Positions 1 through 9,929 of a stretch of 64,000 nucleotides of DNA are shown piece after piece. The notes under the pieces were generated by a model. The model was not told the DNA's origin, ran no database searches, and saw only the letters and a list, made by a program, of their open reading frames with translations. The stretch covers positions 24,722,501 to 24,786,500 of the forward strand of contig OX463824.1 of assembly GCA_949825045.1 (NCBI GenBank). Direction: 5' to 3'. The translations under genes and the position numbers were made by a program. Numbering within the stretch: position 1 is the stretch's first letter; each line of letters begins with the position of its first letter. The DNA comes from Argyresthia goedartella. Its lineage: Eukaryota; Arthropoda; Insecta; Lepidoptera; Argyresthiidae.

Positions 1-628
1 AAGCGTTAACGCCCATGACGAAAATAATTTTGCTCCTGAGTGACACATACAACTTTTCACACCAACTATGAGGAAAATTTAAATTAAATGCTCTAAAAAA
101 ATATATATTTATACTTTGAATTATACTTTCACCACCTTTACAGTAATCGAACAACGTAAACAAAACTTATTTTTTAAAATGGCGGATTGTGAAGGATTAA
201 GGAAAGGTCACCACAGATAAAATATTCCTGTATACTTTTACTAATGTGTAAAAATAATCGAATCAAATATTACAATGGTTTTGGATATCAATATTCATTA
301 TATCACAATAACAGTCATCGATAGTTTTAATTTCAGTAAAACATATAATTTATTGTGTATTTTTTTTTAAATATTACGAAAAATTCATAAATTTTCAAGT
401 TAAAGTTAAAACTTGAAACATGTTCGTTTTTAATCGACTACGTCATCGTAGTCAATTGTAATGTAATTTCATAATTACATTCGATTATTTTAATCTGTGT
501 TCAATTGTTACATTGCGTAAATGCTGCATGCCAATGAATAAATTAAAAAGTAGCTTGAACAGAAAAGTAGCATTTTGCTCCCTCTCGTCGTGGAGCAAAA
601 CTTACTTTTCCGAATGAAAGGTGTGAAA
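1..628 (+). mobile_element. Dispersed repeat U, copy 1 (left side cut by window edge)
   Basis: Matches 55671-56287 in the same order and strand over about 610 bases, with small indels. Shared landmarks are AAGCGTTAACGCCCATGACG at the left, TTTTGCTCCTGAGTGACACA, a short GACTACG..CGTAGTC hairpin and GTCGTGGAGCAAAACTTAC near the right end, then GTGTGAAAAA. The other copy begins about 125 bases further left, so this one probably continues outside the window. No coding frame is visible. The motif TTTTGCTCC recurs internally. Class unknown; probably a non-autonomous transposon. Confidence 0.75.
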
Positions 629-631
629 AAT

Positions 632-760
632 ATAATAATAATAATAATAATAATTGTTTATTTACAGAAATAGATGTACATTGCAAGCTTGTTTAGCAGG
701 GTAAACAAGGGATGTATCGCTACTACCTAAAATAGGGCGAACCCTGTGTTTTAGGATAAG
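632..760 (-). mobile_element. Possible 3' end of a retroelement on the minus strand
   Basis: On the minus strand an AATAAA signal is followed after a few bases by an (ATT)n tract at 632-655, the usual look of a LINE or SINE tail. I cannot match the body (656-760) to other copies here. From 760 to 1094 the sequence is AT-rich then GT-rich, with no supportable gene. Confidence 0.3.
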
Positions 761-1094
761 TTGCAGCTACTTCCCACAAGAATAAATGCCTCAGATTTAA
801 ATACTACCATAGTGTATAAACAATGTGAAATTTAAAATAAAAATATAACTTCTGACATTTTAAAATATAAAATCAACAAAAACGTAATAGTTTGGTGTGT
901 AGTGTTGGTGATTTATGTTAGTGGGAGAGAAGGAGTGTGGTGAGTGTGTGATTGGAAGTAATGAGGTGTGTAGTGCCTGTGAGAGTTAACGTGACTATTA
1001 TTTTGATATAAATATAATTGGACTTGTGTTAGACGATCTTTATTACGGTGAACGCCGGTGGCCGCCACACGCTACAAATTGCCGCTGCTTGCTT

Positions 1095-1466
1095 CTTGTG
1101 GCTAGGGTTACCATATCTCCGGAATTGTCCTGAGATCTCCGGACTTATAGACCAATCTCCGGAACTCCGGAATTGTCGTAAGATCTCCGGAATTAGGGAA
1201 TTTTCAATAAAACCGAGCAAATCGTCAATATTGTTCGTGTAAACTCTCCAGTAACTAAGAGATCAAACAGCCTAACTAAAATCACAAATTACATTATTAT
1301 TATTTTACATTTTATTTTTTTTATTGTGACTTTTTATTCTAAATATAGGTTGTAGAGTTCCATTACGTTTTAATTGAAATTACGACTAAATCTCAGGAAT
1401 TTCCAATACAAATCAGGCCTAATCTCCGGAATTTTCATTTTTCCACATGGTAACCCTACTTGTGGC
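1095..1466. mobile_element. hAT-type MITE with 8-bp target-site duplication
   Basis: The element at 1103-1458 (356 bp) starts TAGGGTTACCAT and ends ATGGTAACCCTA, a perfect 12-bp terminal inverted repeat. It is flanked on both sides by CTTGTGGC (1095-1102 and 1459-1466), an exact 8-bp duplication as hAT transposases make. Just inside the left end the motif ATCTCCGGAATT is repeated with variations, and it recurs once near the right end, giving subterminal repeats. There is no transposase frame, so it is non-autonomous. The intact duplication argues for a fairly recent insertion. Confidence 0.85.
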
Positions 1467-1675
1467 GCCACAAAACGCTGACACACGTTACTCGGGCGAT
1501 TAACGCATCCCTCACTCCCTGCGCTTCAGTCGACCCGGCTGCAGCGCGCGTGGTTAGTGGACGATGACTGCCGCGCCACTGCCACACAAGCTGCATATTT
1601 ACAAGCACACCCACACAGCAGCGCGCGCCAAGATGAGTCGTGTATTGTTGAATATCTTCCAAATTCCAAATGTCT

Positions 1676-2165
1676 TTATGACTGTAGATATTTACATATA
1701 CTTAGCAATCGTCATTTTTTGCCACTTCTCTACATTGGACCACTGTGGGAGAAGCAGGGCGTAGAAACTCCCACAGATTGATTTTTAGATCTCTTTTTAA
1801 AAATTGCTTATGCTTAACTAATACAAAATATAATATTTAGTCATTATCATAATTAATAATCAGGAATAAATACTTACAAAATTATTAACAGCAAGGTCTG
1901 TGTTGAGCCAGATTAAACCCCATACAGACCCATCATTTCAGTAATCTTGAACATTGTAATATCCCTTTTTCGACAAAGTCGCTTTAACATGGTTTCTAAA
2001 TTGCTCAAATGGCAATTTCAAGATCTCCAGAGGTATCTTGTTGTAGTAGAGAATGCATTGACCCTTGAAAGAATTGCTAACCTTCGCGAGTCTAAGCCGG
2101 GGCGCAAGTAGTCTGTGATTATTTCTTAGGTTAACATTACACCTATCGCTAAATCTAGCTACAAC
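1676..2165 (-). pseudogene. LINE-D copy 1: reverse-transcriptase C-terminus plus 3' UTR
   Basis: The minus strand reads open for about 75 codons from 2165 to a stop at 1938-1940. Segments include RLRLAKVSNSFKGQCILYYN, IPLEILKLPFEQFRNHVKAT and a tail SKKGYYNVQDY. This pattern (aromatic-rich segment, then F..F..HVK..L..K.YY.V..Y) is the usual end of CR1/jockey-like LINE polymerases. The 3' UTR follows at 1937-1676 and contains a GTGGGAG..CTCCCAC hairpin. The rest of the polymerase is missing, typical 5' truncation. The same UTR recurs near 16762, 32415 and 45176, so this is a family. Confidence 0.7.
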
Positions 2166-2344
2166 TGTGCCTTTACCACCCTATAGGCAACAAGTCAAAT
2201 CCAGGATAATGTTGGTTTAAGGTACTTTACGTTGGTCTAAAGTAAAATTGTTCCCTCAGTACATTGATCCGCTCAGTGAATTCGAAGTTACTTCGATAGT
2301 ACTAATTACATATTTTTTGTTTGTGGCCGTATGTTTGTCAGGTA

Positions 2345-3080
2345 AAGCTGCCCTCGGTCGCCTATAGCTACGGTAGTCGCTCTGCCTACCATACGAGAGG
2401 TCCCGGGGATAAAGAAAAAAAAAGTGGCCAAGTGCGAGTCGGACTCGCCCATGAAGGGTTCCGTTGTAGCAAGTAATTATGTGACTGGATGTTTGTGTTG
2501 TATTTTTGTTTTTTCTAGTGTTTGTATGAAAGACAAAGTTATCTTTGCGGTTTTAATAAATGTTTTATATCTTAAAAACGGGGGGGGGGGGGGCACATTT
2601 TTCCACTTTGGAAGGATCTGTCTCCTTAACGTAATTTTTAAAGACCTATCTAAAAACACCCCACACATATAAGTTTGATGAAAAGTAATTTTTGGTTTCA
2701 GTTCCATGTATGGCCTTTATTATTATTATTTTTTTGCCTTTAATTAATTAATTTAATTAATAAATAAATAAATTTAATTAATTTAATTATTTGCATTTAA
2801 TTATTTTCATTTTTCATTTTTTTACAAACATCGTAAAGCGTTTTACAGAATATCAAGTTTCAACTATGTAGTCTTAATAGTTTCTGCATAAAGTTGCTGT
2901 GATATACGAACGGACGGACAGACAGACTTCACGAAATTATAAGGGTTCCTTGTTTCTCTGCGGAACCCTAAAAAACCAGGTCTGATGTTTATATGTGTGT
3001 GATGTCGCTGTTTCTGGTTCCTATCACACAGGGTATCCTAGTGTGGGACCAGGAGCAATGTATGTGCCTGTATAAAATGA
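2345..3080 (+). mobile_element. SINE-B copy 1, split by an inserted repeat G
   Basis: The left part (2345-2415) resembles the tRNA-like head of SINE-B, with TACCATACGAGAGGTCCCGG followed by an A-rich stretch. The right part (2976-3080) is the SINE-B body, with GTCGCTGTTTCTGGTTCC and GTATCCTAGTGTGGGACCAG. The two are separated by a repeat G insertion in the A-rich linker. In the uninterrupted copy at 52004 the same head and body are adjacent. The B-box is damaged in this copy. Confidence 0.6.
2424..2975 (+). mobile_element. Dispersed repeat G, copy 1 (near full length)
   Basis: Starts GGCCAAGTGCGAGTCGGACT, soon followed by AAGGGTTCCGTT, and ends CGGAACCCTAAAA, so GGGTTCCG and CGGAACCC form inverted ends. 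A (GGAC)-like tract and CAGACAGACTT lie near the right end. A run of 14 G sits at 2580-2593. Related copies lie at 4905, 22862, 44667, 45945 (minus), 46848 (minus) and 53858. The motif set is very common in lepidopteran genomes. Coding frames across it are chance. Confidence 0.8.
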
Positions 3081-3348
3081 CGCAACGTGTGATAAATCTG
3101 ATAGCTCTGTCCAAAAATATCAAAATTCTATACTACTCGCTCTGCCAATCACTGTTGACGTATTGCATATCTTCTTGGGTTTGTGCCCATAGAACAGTTA
3201 TGGTCACGCTGGAGAGGGCCCAAAGGGCAGTTTTGAAAGTTAGTACTTAGGCCTATGACGGGAGGAAGGTACTAACGGTGAGACAGATGTATATTACAAA
3301 CTGTTATTACGACACGCTCCAACATTACACCAAAAACCGACCGAATTA
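3081..3348 (+). pseudogene. LINE reverse-transcriptase C-terminal fragment
   Basis: The plus frame encodes ILYYSLCQSLLTYCISSW, then VMVTLERAQRAVLKVST and a stop, and continues in frame with GRKVLTVRQMYI. The pattern YYSL..S.L.YCI..W followed by L..AQ+..LK is the region after the polymerase domain of CR1/jockey-like LINEs. Only about 90 codons remain, with an internal stop. The fragment lies between SINE-B copy 1 and SINE-A copy 1. A relic, not a gene. Confidence 0.6.
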
Positions 3349-3611
3349 GACGACCCGAATGGCCGAGTCGGCAGTGACCCTGCCTACAAAGCCAAGGGTC
3401 CCGGGTTCGAGTTCCGGTGGGGGCAAATATTTGTTTGATGAAAACGGATGTTTGTACCCTAGTCATGGTTGTTTATCTACCTAAGAATAATATTTATCTG
3501 TATAAGTATGTGTTTCGTTGTCTAGTACCCAAGATACAGGGAATCCTAGTTTGGGGCTAGATCAATGTGTGTAAATAGTGTCCAAGGTATTATTATTATT
3601 GTTATTATTAA
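3349..3611 (+). mobile_element. SINE-A copy 1 (full length)
   Basis: The tRNA-like head reads GACGACCCGAATGGCCGAGT, giving an A-box-like TGGCCGAGTCGG, then GGGTTCGAGTTCCGG, a B-box. The body contains ACAGGGAATCCTAGTTTGGG, and the tail is GTCCAAGGTATTATTATT. About 260 bp. A pol III promoter split, a unique body and a simple-repeat tail define a tRNA-derived SINE. Other copies are at 6940, 54549 (minus), 57377 (minus) and 58024 (minus, truncated). Confidence 0.85.
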
Positions 3612-4476
3612 AACAGCTCAGGAGGCAGACTCAAAATGGCGTGAGGATAGAATTTGTCACATTAAGTTTATCCAATGCTCCCGAGCACCTTAATAAATAT
3701 AACCTTAAAATTGTCTTGTTTAACTGGCTTAAACATCTGGACTAACTGAGCAATCCGAAGATCTTTTAAACATAATAACATAATATATAATAAAATGAAA
3801 AAATAAGATATTATGTTCCTTTGTATTAAATTGTAGTGTATTACAATTCTAATAAAAGTAAATTTTGTTGTGAAATACTCTATCGTGGTGAAATAATTAA
3901 CGATAATTATGATATGTTGATATTAAGTGATATTAAAATATAAACTCAAACTGAAAATAATAATGGTTATAAATATGATTTAATGTAGTAATGTTTAATT
4001 CGTTTACAATGTGGATTACTATAATATAACTTAATTTAAAAATGTGGATGATCTATTTTCATTGCATGTGAGCTTCGATGTTAGCTTTAACTTTCTGTGT
4101 TTATTTTTTTCTACTAAACTTACAGCAGCTTACAAAACGTACCACTTTTTTTTTTATAAATGTAATTTAATAAATAGGAAAGACGGTTATTTTAATAAGT
4201 GGACCAAGATTAACACAGTCGTGTGTCCACTCTTGAAGAGACAAGCTTACTTTAAAAAGTCTTATTCTAGAAGCCGTAACTACAAGCTATCTGGATCTAA
4301 GAGTACTAGGCTACTCAGAAAAATTTGCGAAAAAAAGCATTTACATAAGATACAGGGCAGTAATAATTTATTTTGAAGACTCGGTTATTTAAAAGTAAAA
4401 ATACATTCGTTTCTGTTTTACATTTCCCTCCAATAAATTTTACCAGTATGATGAAATTATCGTGTGGCCATAAACA
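3612..4476. other. No supportable gene; AT-rich
   Basis: AT-rich sequence. A 110-codon plus frame at 4044-4376 has no recognisable family, low-complexity aromatic runs and no start context I can defend. Nothing else seen. Confidence 0.5.
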
Positions 4477-5359
4477 ATGGATTTGCACCGCGAACATTTT
4501 CGTGCGTTGATTTTTTACTACTTCAAATCCAACTTGAAACCAATTTTATAGATCAGTTCCCTTCTAATGAAACCGTATACCGCTGGTATAATGGATTTAA
4601 GTGCGGTAGCTTAACTTTGCGGGATGCAGAAAGAAGCGGTCGTCCTTTGACTGCGGTTAAGCAATAAAATGTATTGACATTGAAAAATTTTATTGAACAA
4701 AACCAACGAATCATTTTCGAGGAGATTCAGCACATTCTGCAGATTTCGTCATGATATTTTACACACCACCTTTGCGGGAGGAAGATTGTGTCGGGCAGGG
4801 AAGCTCAAAATCTCAAGATGCTTAGAAGCAGGTGCACGTGGAACAGTGCCTCAATGCGATTGATAAATTCGAAGCAGGTTTGCCGTGGTTACGACATCAT
4901 AACAATAATGGTTTCAGGAAACTCAACGTTATTTTTAAAACCCTATCAAAAGAAAATATTTTTTGGTTTAAATTCCATGCCCCCTTATTTTATATTTTTT
5001 CAATTTTTGTATAAAAATCATAAAGCGGTTCACAGAATAATAATAATAATCCTAATAATATTAGAGTTACAATTAATAATAAATATTAGAAGACAATCTT
5101 ACACAAATCGAACTAGCCAGAGTAAAACTAGTAAGTAGAATATATCTACATACCAAGTTCCAACTGTGTAGTCCTGATAGTTTCGGAATAAAGTTGCTGT
5201 GACATACGGACCGACAGATGGACAGACGAACAGACAGACTTAACGAAACTATAAGGGTTCCTTGTTTCTCTACGGAACCCTAAAATGTGCTTCGAAAATT
5301 GGTTTCAACGAATGAAACTTTATATAGATACTGGTGGAGAGACCTTCAAAAAGATGTAA
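4477..5359 (+). pseudogene. Broken mariner-type transposase, interrupted by repeat G
   Basis: An ATG at 4477 opens MDLHREHFRALIFYYFKSNL, close to the conserved start of mariner transposases. After a stop and frame change, ETVYRWYNGFKCGSLTLRD and ERSGRPLTAV appear, matching the TVYRWF..F..G..SL.D..RSGRP segment of the N-terminal helix-turn-helix region. A further in-frame piece (about 4668-4750) reads LKNFIEQNQRIIFEEIQHIL. The C-terminus reappears at 5288-5359 as CFENWFQRMKLYIDTGGETF, then KKM and a stop. The catalytic D,D,D core is missing and repeat G occupies 4905-5285. Dead element; terminal inverted repeats not identified. Confidence 0.72.
4905..5285 (+). mobile_element. Repeat G, copy 2 (5'-truncated), inside the mariner relic
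   Basis: Shares the right half of repeat G copy 1: the stretch near TTTTTAAA.CCTATC, then AAAGCGGTTCACAGAATA, GTAGTCCTGATAGTTTC, AAAGTTGCTGTGACATACG, a GGACAGACGAACAGACAGAC tract, and the terminal CGGAACCCTAAAA. The GGCCAAGTGCG start is missing. It ends within a few bases of the mariner C-terminal codons. Confidence 0.7.
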
Positions 5360-5451
5360 GAAAAATGTAACCTGTTCAACATTTTCAATGTTTTCACAAT
5401 ACCTTCCGAGTCCCCACCTATGCCTTAGAATTAAGTACAGGCCGCGCCTAT

Positions 5452-5502
5452 TTTCTTTGGCTCAGAGCGAGCTGTTGCCGCCCTTCCTCTGAGCCAAAGA
5501 AA
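5452..5502. other. Perfect 16-bp hairpin, 19-base loop
   Basis: TTTCTTTGGCTCAGAG (5452-5467) and CTCTGAGCCAAAGAAA (5487-5502) are exact reverse complements. CGCC just left and GGCG just right allow the stem to extend imperfectly. The surroundings (5360-6149) show no gene. It could be a small fold-back repeat or a structured RNA; the sequence cannot decide. Confidence 0.6.
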
Positions 5503-6149
5503 CTTGGCGTAAAGTGAAGCACATATATTTGGCTATGTGCAAAACCCACATTGTACATAATTAAACGACATTGTATGTAATGAAATACCTTATAAATTGT
5601 ACTTTGGTAAAGCAAAGAAGTAACCACAGAGCGCAGTCTTTGTAAAACGTTGTTTGTCTGTCGGTTTGCGACTACCGTTTGTCTTGATTAAAGAGCTGCG
5701 GTTGCGGTGGGCAAAGACACGGCTCAGCGCTAGTGAATGGACTGAGAGGTTTTATTTTAAGAGTATATATTTTTAAGTGAAGCTTAAAAACTTCAGGGGT
5801 TTTTCCATGGTCAAAGATTTAGTGCCCGAACTGATTCAATTTTGATAAAGCACTACGGCACAGATTTAACTTGGCTCCCGCGAGGAATGCGTTTCCCCTC
5901 CCTCCCTGGCTCTCGCCCTCGACGCAGCAGTTGGACAGTGTCGGACGCCATGTCGTCATCAGAGCGAGGTGCCAGGTCAACATTGGCGTTTAGTGCAAAA
6001 GTAATAAGTCAAAATTTCTTTATTACTGTAGATTTACATATATAGTTCCAGCATCTAGACTGTTCTCTCGATAGCGTCGCTAGTAGGAAATTTGGTTTTG
6101 CCATTTAAGAAATTCACCAAGAAAAAAGCGAAGGTAGCATTCTTTAATA
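5503..6149. other. No supportable gene
   Basis: Nothing recognisable. There is a GC-rich patch at 5875-5980 with short frames on the plus strand but no family match. Confidence 0.45.
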
Positions 6150-6572
6150 TTAGTTTATGTGACTGCTACATAATGCCTAATTATGTACAGTTACATATAC
6201 TAGTTTATCTAGACACATATCATAAGCTCTCTATGATGTGTTCAGGAACCGCAAGTTCGACTGGCATTGTGGCATTGACCATTGCTCTGCAGTTGTTTAG
6301 CTTGTTCTGTAGTGTCAACTTCACAGACGAACTAGGGGCGGTACGCAGGCGGGCGTCGGCGTTCGAAATTTGAATGTCATAATTTGACAAAATTTTGTAC
6401 ATCATGGTCATAATGTACAAATTTTCAGATATTAAATGAGTTTTTACCAAATAGTTTCATCAGACCATCATAATGTTTTTACATCATAATGTAAAAACAT
6501 TATGATGGTCTTAACGTGCGGTTTTTAGACGCAGTAAAGTGGGTTTATGATACGTGTGTACATAAAGAATAT
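6150..6572 (-). mobile_element. Repeat M, copy 1
   Basis: Matches, in reverse orientation, the element at 26921-27380. Landmarks are TACATAATGCCTAATTATG, CATAAGCTCTCTATGATGTG, GGGCGTCGGCGTTCGAAATT and ACGTGCGGTTTTTAGACGC. The CTCGAG palindrome present in copies 2-5 is absent. A frame on each strand stays open across the centre: minus 6220-6450 (SNADARLR..QNKLNNCRAM..TMPVE) and plus 6173-6373 (CSGTA.STGIV..ALQLFSLF). Both recur in other copies. Function unknown. Confidence 0.7.
6462..6511. repeat. Perfect 23-bp hairpin inside repeat M copy 1
   Basis: The arms at 6462-6484 and 6489-6511 are exact reverse complements (AGACCATCATAATG... and ...CATTATGATGGTCT) with a 4-base loop. Other M copies have only the right-hand arm's equivalent (GACCAGCATAATA or similar), so the left arm seems to be a local inverted duplication. 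Confidence 0.8.
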
Positions 6573-6939
6573 TATATAATAATAAGATACTGCAATGAGT
6601 CATACAAGTCTAACTAACATAGTGAATTGAATATTATATGGCTTAATTATAATTACAATAGAAAATATAACAAATTACGTATATTATTACAATATAATTA
6701 TGAATCTTAGTAAGTAAATAAATCAAAATGAAACATAAAGTGCGGAGTGATGATCTTTTTTATATTTTGAAAAAAAATAAAACTGGTCATGGTCTCTATT
6801 GATGTTCCCGAGTCATCTGCTGATTCTCACAGTTCATCTTCTGAGTCACTCAATCGCTTTCACTGTCTCTCTGTAGTTGAATTAGTTCAGCCTCAGAGTG
6901 GTTTGAGTTAGGACACCTATTTACGCGAATACTATGGCA

Positions 6940-7192
6940 CATTGGCCGAACGGCCGAGTCGGCAGTGACCCTGCCTACGAAGCCAAGGGCCCCGGGTTCG
7001 AGTCCCGGTGGGGGCAAATATTTGTTTGATGAGAACGGATGTTTGTACCCTAGTCATGGTTGTTTATCTATCTAAGTATAATATTTATCTATATAAGTAT
7101 GTGTATCGTTGTCTAGTACCCAAGATACAGGGAATCCTAGTTTGGGGCTTGATCAATGTGTGTAAATAGTGTCCAAGGTATTATTATTATTA
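6940..7192 (+). mobile_element. SINE-A copy 2 (full length)
   Basis: Has A-box-like CGGCCGAGTCGG, B-box GGGTTCGAGTCCCGG at 6994-7008, body CAGGGAATCCTAGTTTGGGG and tail GTCCAAGGTATTATTATT. Its promoter boxes are cleaner than those of copy 1. Shortly after, at 7208-7228, GGGTTCGATCCCGGCTGG looks like an isolated SINE-B B-box fragment. Confidence 0.85.
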
Positions 7193-7299
7193 TCCATCAC
7201 AATATACCTTCGGGTTCGATCCCGGCTGGAAAAAAAAATAAAAAAAATATTGATTGCCGTCCGTTACAAGGTTACGTAGTTGAATTTTAATGAAGTGTC

Positions 7300-7497
7300 A
7301 AACGTTACCCTTAATCTTGGCTCCCCTACAGTATTCCCAAACGTTACCCTTAATCTTGGCTCCCCTACAGTATTCCCAAACGTTACCCTTAATCTTGGCT
7401 CCCCTACAGTATTCCCAAACGTTACCCTTAATCTTGGCTCCCCTACAGTATTCCCAAACGTTACACTTAATCTTCGCTCCCCTACAGTATTCTCAAA
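7300..7497. repeat. 39-bp minisatellite, 5 units
   Basis: Units of AAACGTTACCC..CTCCCCTACAGTATTCCC start at 7300, 7339, 7378, 7417 and 7456, almost identical, with the last unit most diverged (ACACTTAATCTTCG). Because 39 is a multiple of three, long repetitive frames open on both strands; these are artefacts. Confidence 0.92.
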
Positions 7498-8795
7498 CAG
7501 GTGGTCCGACAGAACATGAAGCCGGCAAAGAAAAAAAAAATCGGTCACGGCGACCGCTTCAACTAGTCTCCTGTTGTCGCATTTATCTTGTAATGCGCAG
7601 TAAAGTTAATGAAATTTTATGAATGAAATGTAACGAAAGTCTAACTACGAGAAGCTAAAAGAATTAATAAAAAAGAGAAATTTTAAAAATAACAAATTTT
7701 ATTTTATTTTATAATTAACCCGAAGCGCGAGGAGAAAAAAAGTCGCGGGTGTTCGGACTGTCTGATTCGGCTTGGCAGGTGGGTAAAACTCCCCTTTACG
7801 GATGATCCGCGGCGCAGGTCGTTACGAAGTGGAAAGTGCCGGTCGTCACGAAGTGGAAAAATGTCGATCGACACGAACTGGAGTCGGCCGCCACGAAGCG
7901 GATGATAATGGTCGTCACGAAACTTCTGTGTCAAGTGGAGTGCGGACGTTGAAAAAGCGTACTACGTTACACTGTATACTTCGCTCCTGGGCTCGCATGT
8001 GGCTTATGTAACCAATCTTCCTTGTGAAGATCCTCGCACACTGGTAATTAATATAGTAGTAAAGAATTTGCGCAGGAGGTCGGGCTTTTCATTCGTCTCG
8101 CTTGGCGTCATTCTCAGCGCGCCGGAGATTTTCAGTCATGGACTTTGGTATGAACCAAAGCCCTCCACTCCGGTCTTTTGGAGGCTTGCTTCTCCCATTG
8201 AGAGTCAGATATTTGATACTCCATTTTGTAGAAACGGGAGCTAACCTATCACCGCAGCTTTTGAGCATAGAATTATTCGGCGCGACTGAATCAGAATTCT
8301 CAAACAAGCGGTCCGAACATGTAACCGGCAAGCAAGGAGGTTGAGTATAATCTACATTACATAGATTTACGCGCTAGATAAGGGCGCCCACAGAGTTTGG
8401 GCGGGCGGCGCTCGTAAAGACGACATTACGAGGCGCCCGCCCACCCCAAGGCTCTTGTGTTATATTTTATGAATTGTCGGGCTGGAGGTAGCTGCTTCGA
8501 TTGTAATACGTACGAAATTATTTTTCTCATATGTAGTGGCAGAGATTTTTAACGTTGGTTGGTGGGCAAGTCAGTGTAGGAAGCAGGAATAATTACGCGT
8601 CGAAAAAGTATGTGAATCGAACTGTCAGTGATTCTTGTGCACAATGACACAATTTTCATTCATTTTATCGGTTCATTTTATCTGAACTCGAACACTTTTT
8701 TACTCTGGTAATTCTTCCTGCTTGAGCCACAGAAATGACGCTCTGTACTGATAATTATATGCGAATAACAACAGGATGTTTGTATTAAGACGTAG
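7498..8795. other. Unassigned; diverged short repeats, no gene
   Basis: The motif TTCTCAAACA.GTGGTCCG followed by ACATG..CCGGCAA occurs at 7491-7528 and again at 8297-8332. At 7817-7925 a diverged unit around GGTCGTCACGAAGTGGA is repeated about five times, with irregular spacing. An imperfect GC-rich inverted repeat (GGGCGGGCGGCGCTCG / ACGAGGCGCCCGCCCA) lies at 8400-8443. No protein family recognised. Confidence 0.5.
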
Positions 8796-8799
8796 TGTA

Positions 8800-8906
8800 C
8801 AGCAAGTAAAGCATCCGTGTCCTAGTGGCATTCGCACATCGTTCCGATCGTGCGGGTAGCAACATCTGGCCAAAACGGATACTGGATGGGTGTTCGTTTC
8901 TATGTG
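8800..8906 (+). mobile_element. SINE-T copy 1, head portion
   Basis: Contains TGTCCTAGTGGC (A-box-like), CGATCGTGCGGGTAGCAACA, and TACTGGATGGGTGTTCG, resembling the 5S rRNA internal control region. The matching body resumes at 9348, so about 440 bases of other sequence lie within this SINE. Confidence 0.6.
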
Positions 8907-9093
8907 ATTATCCTCTATTTGGAATTGATTATTCTTGAATTTTGTAATTCTCAATAGAATTTAATTATTATGATGTTAATGAAGTTTTTTTTTGTAATTC
9001 TAAGTATATAACTTACAACTTTATTTTTTATTAACAATGAAAGTAACCTAAATATATGAATTAAAAATAAAATAGAAACACTAAAAGAAACAA

Positions 9094-9255
9094 CTACGCG
9101 AATAAACCACCGCGGGACATTGCCGAGGCTAAGGTTCCCATGCCGCTTGCAGCATTTCCCCGCTGCACCGCCAGGGAGATCCTTTGCATCAGAACTGCCC
9201 CAGAGCGGTTGTCAAATCCTCTATCCCTTAGACGGCGCCCCAGATCCTTAATAAC
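9094..9255 (-). pseudogene. 53-codon C-terminal coding fragment, unidentified
   Basis: The minus strand is open from 9255 to a stop at 9094-9096 and reads VIKDLGRRLRDRGFDNRS, then VLMQRISLAVQRGNAASGMG and TLASAMSRGGLFA. It looks like a real protein end (charged helix, a QR.SLAVQRGNAA motif) but I cannot name the family. A stop codon lies immediately upstream. It sits in the segment that separates the two halves of SINE-T copy 1, so it probably arrived with another mobile element. Confidence 0.4.
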
Positions 9256-9347
9256 TTACATATTGTAATAAGTATTTTTTGTGCTGCATTGTTTCGCTGC
9301 GTTGGCATAAATAATTTTGATAATAATAGATAATAAATACAAAATAA

Positions 9348-9585
9348 ATGTGGCAATTTTCTTGGACGCTTCCGTGTTTCGGATGATACGTTAAGCTGTA
9401 GGTCCCGGCTACTATCGCTACTCGGTGGTAGTGGTCGTCTAGCTGTGTCAGAGGCCCTATTAGGGCAGCTTGACAGCTTTTGACAGTCAGGTTGGCCACT
9501 AGCCCGGCACCAGGTGCTGGAGTATGGCTCAATCTTACTCGCATCCGGGAAAAGCCCAGTGCCCTTCGGTGGGTTAATGGTATAC
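9348..9585 (+). mobile_element. SINE-T copy 1, body portion
   Basis: Contains CGCTTCCGTGTTTCGGATGA, AAGCTGTAGGTCCCGGCTAC, GAGGCCCTATTAGGGCAGCT, GGAGTATGGCTCAATCTTAC and a diverged end GTGCCCTTCGGTGGG. The order matches the full copy at 47527 (minus). Confidence 0.7.
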
Positions 9586-9929
9586 ATTTCCTATATTATT
9601 GTACAGAAAGTACGGAGAATTGACTTTCGTATGTATACAAAAACGATTCCGCTCACGTCAATATGTTACTCAGTCCTATATTATCGGTTTTTACTGGCAT
9701 CGATAATTTCTTAACGCTGTTTAGTTTTTGACATTTTGAGATAAGAATCGATAAGGGAAAACAAAATAACCGAGCGAGCTAGATAAACTCGGGGAGACTA
9801 CATTATTACAAGTTCGCCTCAACTGTGTGTAATAATAAGTAATGACTTGTTAGGTGATACCAAGTTGCTTAGTGAGCCATAAAATACTACAGTTGACTAC
9901 AAACTAAAGTAACTAACATAATTTTGTAG

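Noticed and set aside
4044..4376. 110-codon plus-strand frame
   Set aside because: Low-complexity aromatic stretch in AT-rich DNA, no recognisable domain, no transcript signals.
7264..7622. Long repetitive frames on both strands over the 39-bp array
   Set aside because: The period is a multiple of three, so any stop-free unit gives open frames in every copy. No domain or codon bias.
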